Assembly (NCBI GenBank): GCA_964550435.1
Contig: CAZJZI010000051.1
Span: forward strand, 1 to 16,135
Direction of reading: 5' to 3'
DNA: 16,135 nucleotides
DNA from: UBA11400 sp964550435
Lineage (GTDB): Bacteria; Bacteroidota; Rhodothermia; Balneolales; HLUCCA01
A model generated the notes under the pieces. That model saw only the letters and a program-made list of their open reading frames with translations, ran no database searches and was not told the origin of the DNA. How positions within the stretch are numbered: position 1 is the stretch's first letter; every line of letters starts with the position of its first letter. The position numbers and the translations under genes were made by a program. Shown in pieces: positions 13,950 through 16,135 of this stretch.

Positions 13950-14073
13950 GGGATCAAATATCAGATTTAGGGAACATTTTCATAAAAAAAGGTACTCTCG
14001 TTCCCTTACTTCATGATATAATGTGCTTTAATTTACTTCCAGTTAAACCATAACACATTAATTGGAAATAAAA

Positions 14074-14358
14074 ATGAATACCTATATAACATCTCGTGAA
14101 GAACTTGAACGCATTATCGACCAATCGATCAAAAAGTCAATTGAAAATTCAGTTCCTGGCATCATCCGACGTGCAACTTCAAAAGAATTTCTTACAAAAG
14201 ACGAACTCATAAAATTAACTGGTTGGTCATCACGTTCACTCCAAAATCTACGATCAACCCGGCAAATTCCGTTTTCTCAACATGGCAAAAAGATTCTCTA
14301 CCCATACGATGGTATTCTAGAATTCCTTGAATCGAACCATAATAAACCTCGTATATGA
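14074..14358 (+). CDS. Small HTH protein, excisionase/AlpA-like
   Basis: 94 residues from the ATG at 14074, with GGAA at a weak but usable distance upstream; a TTG at 14062 is less likely. The first ~35 residues are helical (REELERIIDQSIKKSIE). Residues 39-87 (FLTKDELIKLTGWSSRSLQNLR, then RQIPFSQHGKKILYPYDGIL) are a winged helix-turn-helix of the HTH_17/excisionase class common in Bacteroidota elements. Likely role: directionality factor for excision or a transcription switch. The stop TGA overlaps the ribosome binding site of the helicase gene, so the two are coupled. The palindrome at 11584-11603 is a candidate binding site. Confidence 0.85.
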   Translation: MNTYITSREELERIIDQSIKKSIENSVPGIIRRATSKEFLTKDELIKLTGWSSRSLQNLRSTRQIPFSQHGKKILYPYDGILEFLESNHNKPRI

Positions 14359-14368
14359 GGTAAAAATG
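14356..14368 (+). promoter_or_regulatory. Ribosome binding site that fixes the helicase start
   Basis: TGAGGTAAAAATG: GAGG (14357-14360) lies 5 bases ahead of the ATG at 14366 and overlaps the stop of the HTH gene. This favours 14366 over the upstream in-frame ATG at 14327. Confidence 0.65.
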
Positions 14369-15781
14369 GGAATTCAATCAAATAGAAGAACAACAGAGTT
14401 TAACTCAAATCTTCATTCAGAACAATCAGTATTTGTTTCAATTACCCCTGGTACAGAACTCAATCCTGTATCTAGAATGGAATTAAATATGAGAGTAACA
14501 CTAAACGATTTTTGGAGTTATGCACCTGAAAATAAATACATATTTGAGCCAACTGGTGAAATGTGGCCAAGTGCGAGTGTTAACAACCGTTTCCCAGCAA
14601 TTTACACAGACCAAGTAGCTGATAATGGCAAAAAAGTGAAAATAACAGCTACAGAATGGCTATCACAAAATAGATCCATAGAACAGATGATTTGGGCACC
14701 GGGGTACCCTAAAATCATTGAAAACAAAGTAGCCCTAAATGATGAATTTGTTGACAAAAATGGTATTAGTATTTTTAACCAATATAGAGATCCAAAATTT
14801 AGAAATGGTGATCCTAATAAAGCAGATGTATGGTTAAATCATGTTCGTGAAATTTATCCATCTGATGCAGATCATATTATTAAATGGTTGGCATTCAAAG
14901 TGCAGAATCCTGGAATTAAAATAAATCATGCGCTTGTTTTGGGGGGTAACCAAGGAGTTGGGAAAGATACCATACTTGAGCCCGTTGTTTACGCAGTTGG
15001 AAGTTGGAACTTTGTAGATGTGACTCCGGATCAAATTAAAGGAAATTTTAATGGTTTCGTACGTAGTGTGATATTAAGAGTTTCTGAGGCAAGGGATTTA
15101 GGTGATAAAGAGAGATTTGGATTCTATGAACTCATGAAAAATTATACATCTTCGCCACCAAATACTCTACGGGTAAATGAAAAGTTTATTCGTGAGTGCT
15201 ATTGCTTGAATGTGTGTGGTGTAATTATGACCACCAATTATAAGAGTGGGGGGATATATTTACCTGCTGATGACAGAAGGCATTATGTAGCATGGTCAGA
15301 TAAGAATAAGGAAGAATTCAACACACAATATTTCTCCGAAGTATATAAATGGTATGCTAATGGAGGAATTGAAAATGTCTCTGCTTATTTAAATAGTATT
15401 GATTTATTTGATTTTGATCCAAAGGCTCCACCATCGAAAACTTCTGCTTTTTGGGAAATTGTAAATTCAGGACGTCCTCCAGAAGATGATGAAATTTCTA
15501 CTTGTCTTGAAGTATTAGGTCATCCTGATGTGATTACTTTGGATGATCTCAATGAGATAGCTGATGAACATTTTTCAACATGGTTAACAGATCGGAGAAA
15601 TCGGCGTAAAATTCCTCAAAGGTTGGAGTCTGCTGGATATGTATCTGTTCGAAGTTGTAACGCCAAAGATGGTCTCTGGGCTATTAATGGTAAACGTCAG
15701 GCAATGTATGCGAAACGGGAAATGTGTGAAAATAATCGTTTTAGAGCAGTTTATGAACGAATTAATTTATGTATTAAATAG
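14366..15781 (+). CDS. DUF5906-type replicative helicase (primase-helicase C-part, stand-alone)
   Basis: 471 residues. The core is an SF3/D5-like helicase: Walker A GGNQGVGKDT (193-202), Walker B-like SVILRVSEARD (234-244, acidic Glu241), sensor VIMTTNYKSGG with Asn291, and the arginine pair in LPADDRRHYVAW (304-305). Just ahead, DVWLNHVREIYPSDADHIIKWLAFKVQNP is the usual lead-in helix region of phage and plasmid primase-helicases. No primase (Toprim or AEP) domain precedes it; the ~150 residues in front look like the linker part of such proteins. The C-terminal ~100 residues may be a winged-helix DNA-binding part. Role: unwinding the element during its own replication. A separate VirE_N primase gene follows 115 bases later. 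Confidence 0.9.
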   Translation: MGIQSNRRTTEFNSNLHSEQSVFVSITPGTELNPVSRMELNMRVTLNDFWSYAPENKYIFEPTGEMWPSASVNNRFPAIYTDQVADNGKKVKITATEWLSQNRSIEQMIWAPGYPKIIENKVALNDEFVDKNGISIFNQYRDPKFRNGDPNKADVWLNHVREIYPSDADHIIKWLAFKVQNPGIKINHALVLGGNQGVGKDTILEPVVYAVGSWNFVDVTPDQIKGNFNGFVRSVILRVSEARDLGDKERFGFYELMKNYTSSPPNTLRVNEKFIRECYCLNVCGVIMTTNYKSGGIYLPADDRRHYVAWSDKNKEEFNTQYFSEVYKWYANGGIENVSAYLNSIDLFDFDPKAPPSKTSAFWEIVNSGRPPEDDEISTCLEVLGHPDVITLDDLNEIADEHFSTWLTDRRNRRKIPQRLESAGYVSVRSCNAKDGLWAINGKRQAMYAKREMCENNRFRAVYERINLCIK

Positions 15782-15896
15782 TTCTCCTGTCAGTCATTTA
15801 AGTGAAATCAGTGATTATACATTCTTATCAATACATATATAAATATTAAACCAACTATAAAATTCACAGAAAGGTACACGCGGGAGAAATAGAAAT
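15782..15896. other. Spacer between helicase and primase genes
   Basis: 115 AT-rich bases. Apart from GGGAG 11 bases ahead of the next ATG, a plausible ribosome binding site, I see no terminator or clear promoter. Confidence 0.4.
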
Positions 15897-16135
15897 ATGC
15901 AACCACTGACTTCACCGATTTCACCGACTAGTCTCCTTAATAAAGAAGTATCAATTTGGGAAAATTACAAAAGTGTACGGAACCCGAAAACAATCCGGAT
16001 TATCGATTTTTTAACTTCAAATAAATATTCCGAAAAAGTAGAACAGATTAGGGGAATATCAAACAAAGTGGAACGAGATAAAATAAAAGCATTATTGCCA
16101 GCAATTACACCAAGTGGGATTTTTTCATATCGAAA
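15897..16135 (+). CDS. VirE_N / BT4734-like primase, N-terminal part (runs off the right edge)
   Basis: Only the first 79 codons are inside the window. After a short Ser/Thr/Pro leader, the sequence VSIWENYKSVRNPKTIRIID, FLTSNKYSEKVEQIR and IKALLPAITPSGIFSYR is the characteristic opening of the VirE N-terminal (BT4734-like) domain, an archaeo-eukaryotic primase-related domain of Bacteroidota mobile elements. In many relatives this domain is fused to a VirE/DUF5906 helicase. Here the helicase is a separate upstream gene, though a second helicase part could follow beyond the window. Confidence 0.85.
   Translation, partial: MQPLTSPISPTSLLNKEVSIWENYKSVRNPKTIRIIDFLTSNKYSEKVEQIRGISNKVERDKIKALLPAITPSGIFSYR

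Larger units (their letters stand above)
11451..16135. mobile_element. tRNA-inserted integrative element (left end, continues beyond window)
   Basis: From the tRNA scar rightwards the DNA is clearly more AT-rich than the chromosome to the left and encodes integrase (broken), an unknown protein, an HTH protein, a DUF5906-type helicase and a VirE_N primase, all on the plus strand. This is the gene set of a phage-satellite-like or plasmid-derived integrative element. No structural phage genes, relaxase or mobilisation genes are in the visible part. The right end, expected to carry the intact tRNA, is outside the window. Confidence 0.82.

Noticed and set aside
13969..14006. Possible terminator AGGGAAC...GTTCCCT after the unknown gene
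   Set aside because: A 7-base stem with a 24-base loop and no T-run is too weak to call.
13810..14016. 68-codon frame overlapping the end of the unknown 353-residue gene
   Set aside because: Different frame over a longer, better gene; no start signal and no recognisable content.

Overview
The window looks like a chromosome segment of a marine or otherwise light-exposed bacterium of the Bacteroidota/Rhodothermota/Balneolota group. This is an inference from protein style, from near-absence of strong Shine-Dalgarno sequences in the left part, from TAnnTTTG-like promoter boxes, and from the integrase and VirE_N/DUF5906-type proteins on the right. No rRNA or complete tRNA is present, so the genus cannot be fixed. 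A 10-N run at 716-725 shows the sequence is a scaffold with one unsized gap.

Left part (1-11258), ordinary chromosome of moderate GC. On the minus strand lie the start of a methylmalonyl-CoA epimerase-like gene (running off the left edge), inverted arrays of a 7-base repeat, and a three-PAS-domain sensor gene interrupted by the gap. A divergent intergenic region then leads on the plus strand to gcvP (glycine cleavage P protein) and, 2 bases later, a GTG-started SufU-like Fe-S assembly gene. Converging on these from the right is a minus-strand series: a cryptochrome/photolyase, a 54-residue DUF2256 protein (ATGA overlap, not visible as a long ORF), a second photolyase of the FeS-BCP (phrB-like) family, yajC, and ribBA. 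Three of these five form a light/flavin module. The second photolyase has lost all four iron-sulfur ligand cysteines of its family. RibBA makes precursors of flavin and lumazine chromophores. A secreted PIG-L-type deacetylase reads the other way at 10398-11258.

Junction (11259-11628). There are two related hairpins, the second a good terminator, then another strong terminator directly abutting a 23-base piece that has the layout of a tRNA 3' end (T-loop, T-stem half, acceptor strand). This is best read as the attachment-site scar left by an element that integrated into a minus-strand tRNA gene, with the tRNA's own terminator still on the chromosome side.

Right part (about 11451 to the end), an AT-rich integrated element that continues past the window. 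It starts with a TATATTTG promoter box and a perfect 20-base palindrome in front of a tyrosine integrase. That integrase is cut in two by two in-frame TAA codons although all catalytic residues are intact. Next come a 353-residue protein I do not recognise, a small HTH (excisionase/AlpA-like) protein, a DUF5906-type replicative helicase without a primase domain, and the beginning of a separate VirE_N/BT4734-type primase gene. This is the usual core of a phage-satellite-like or plasmid-like integrative element (integration, directionality control, replication). The unknown 353-residue gene is the least explained part.
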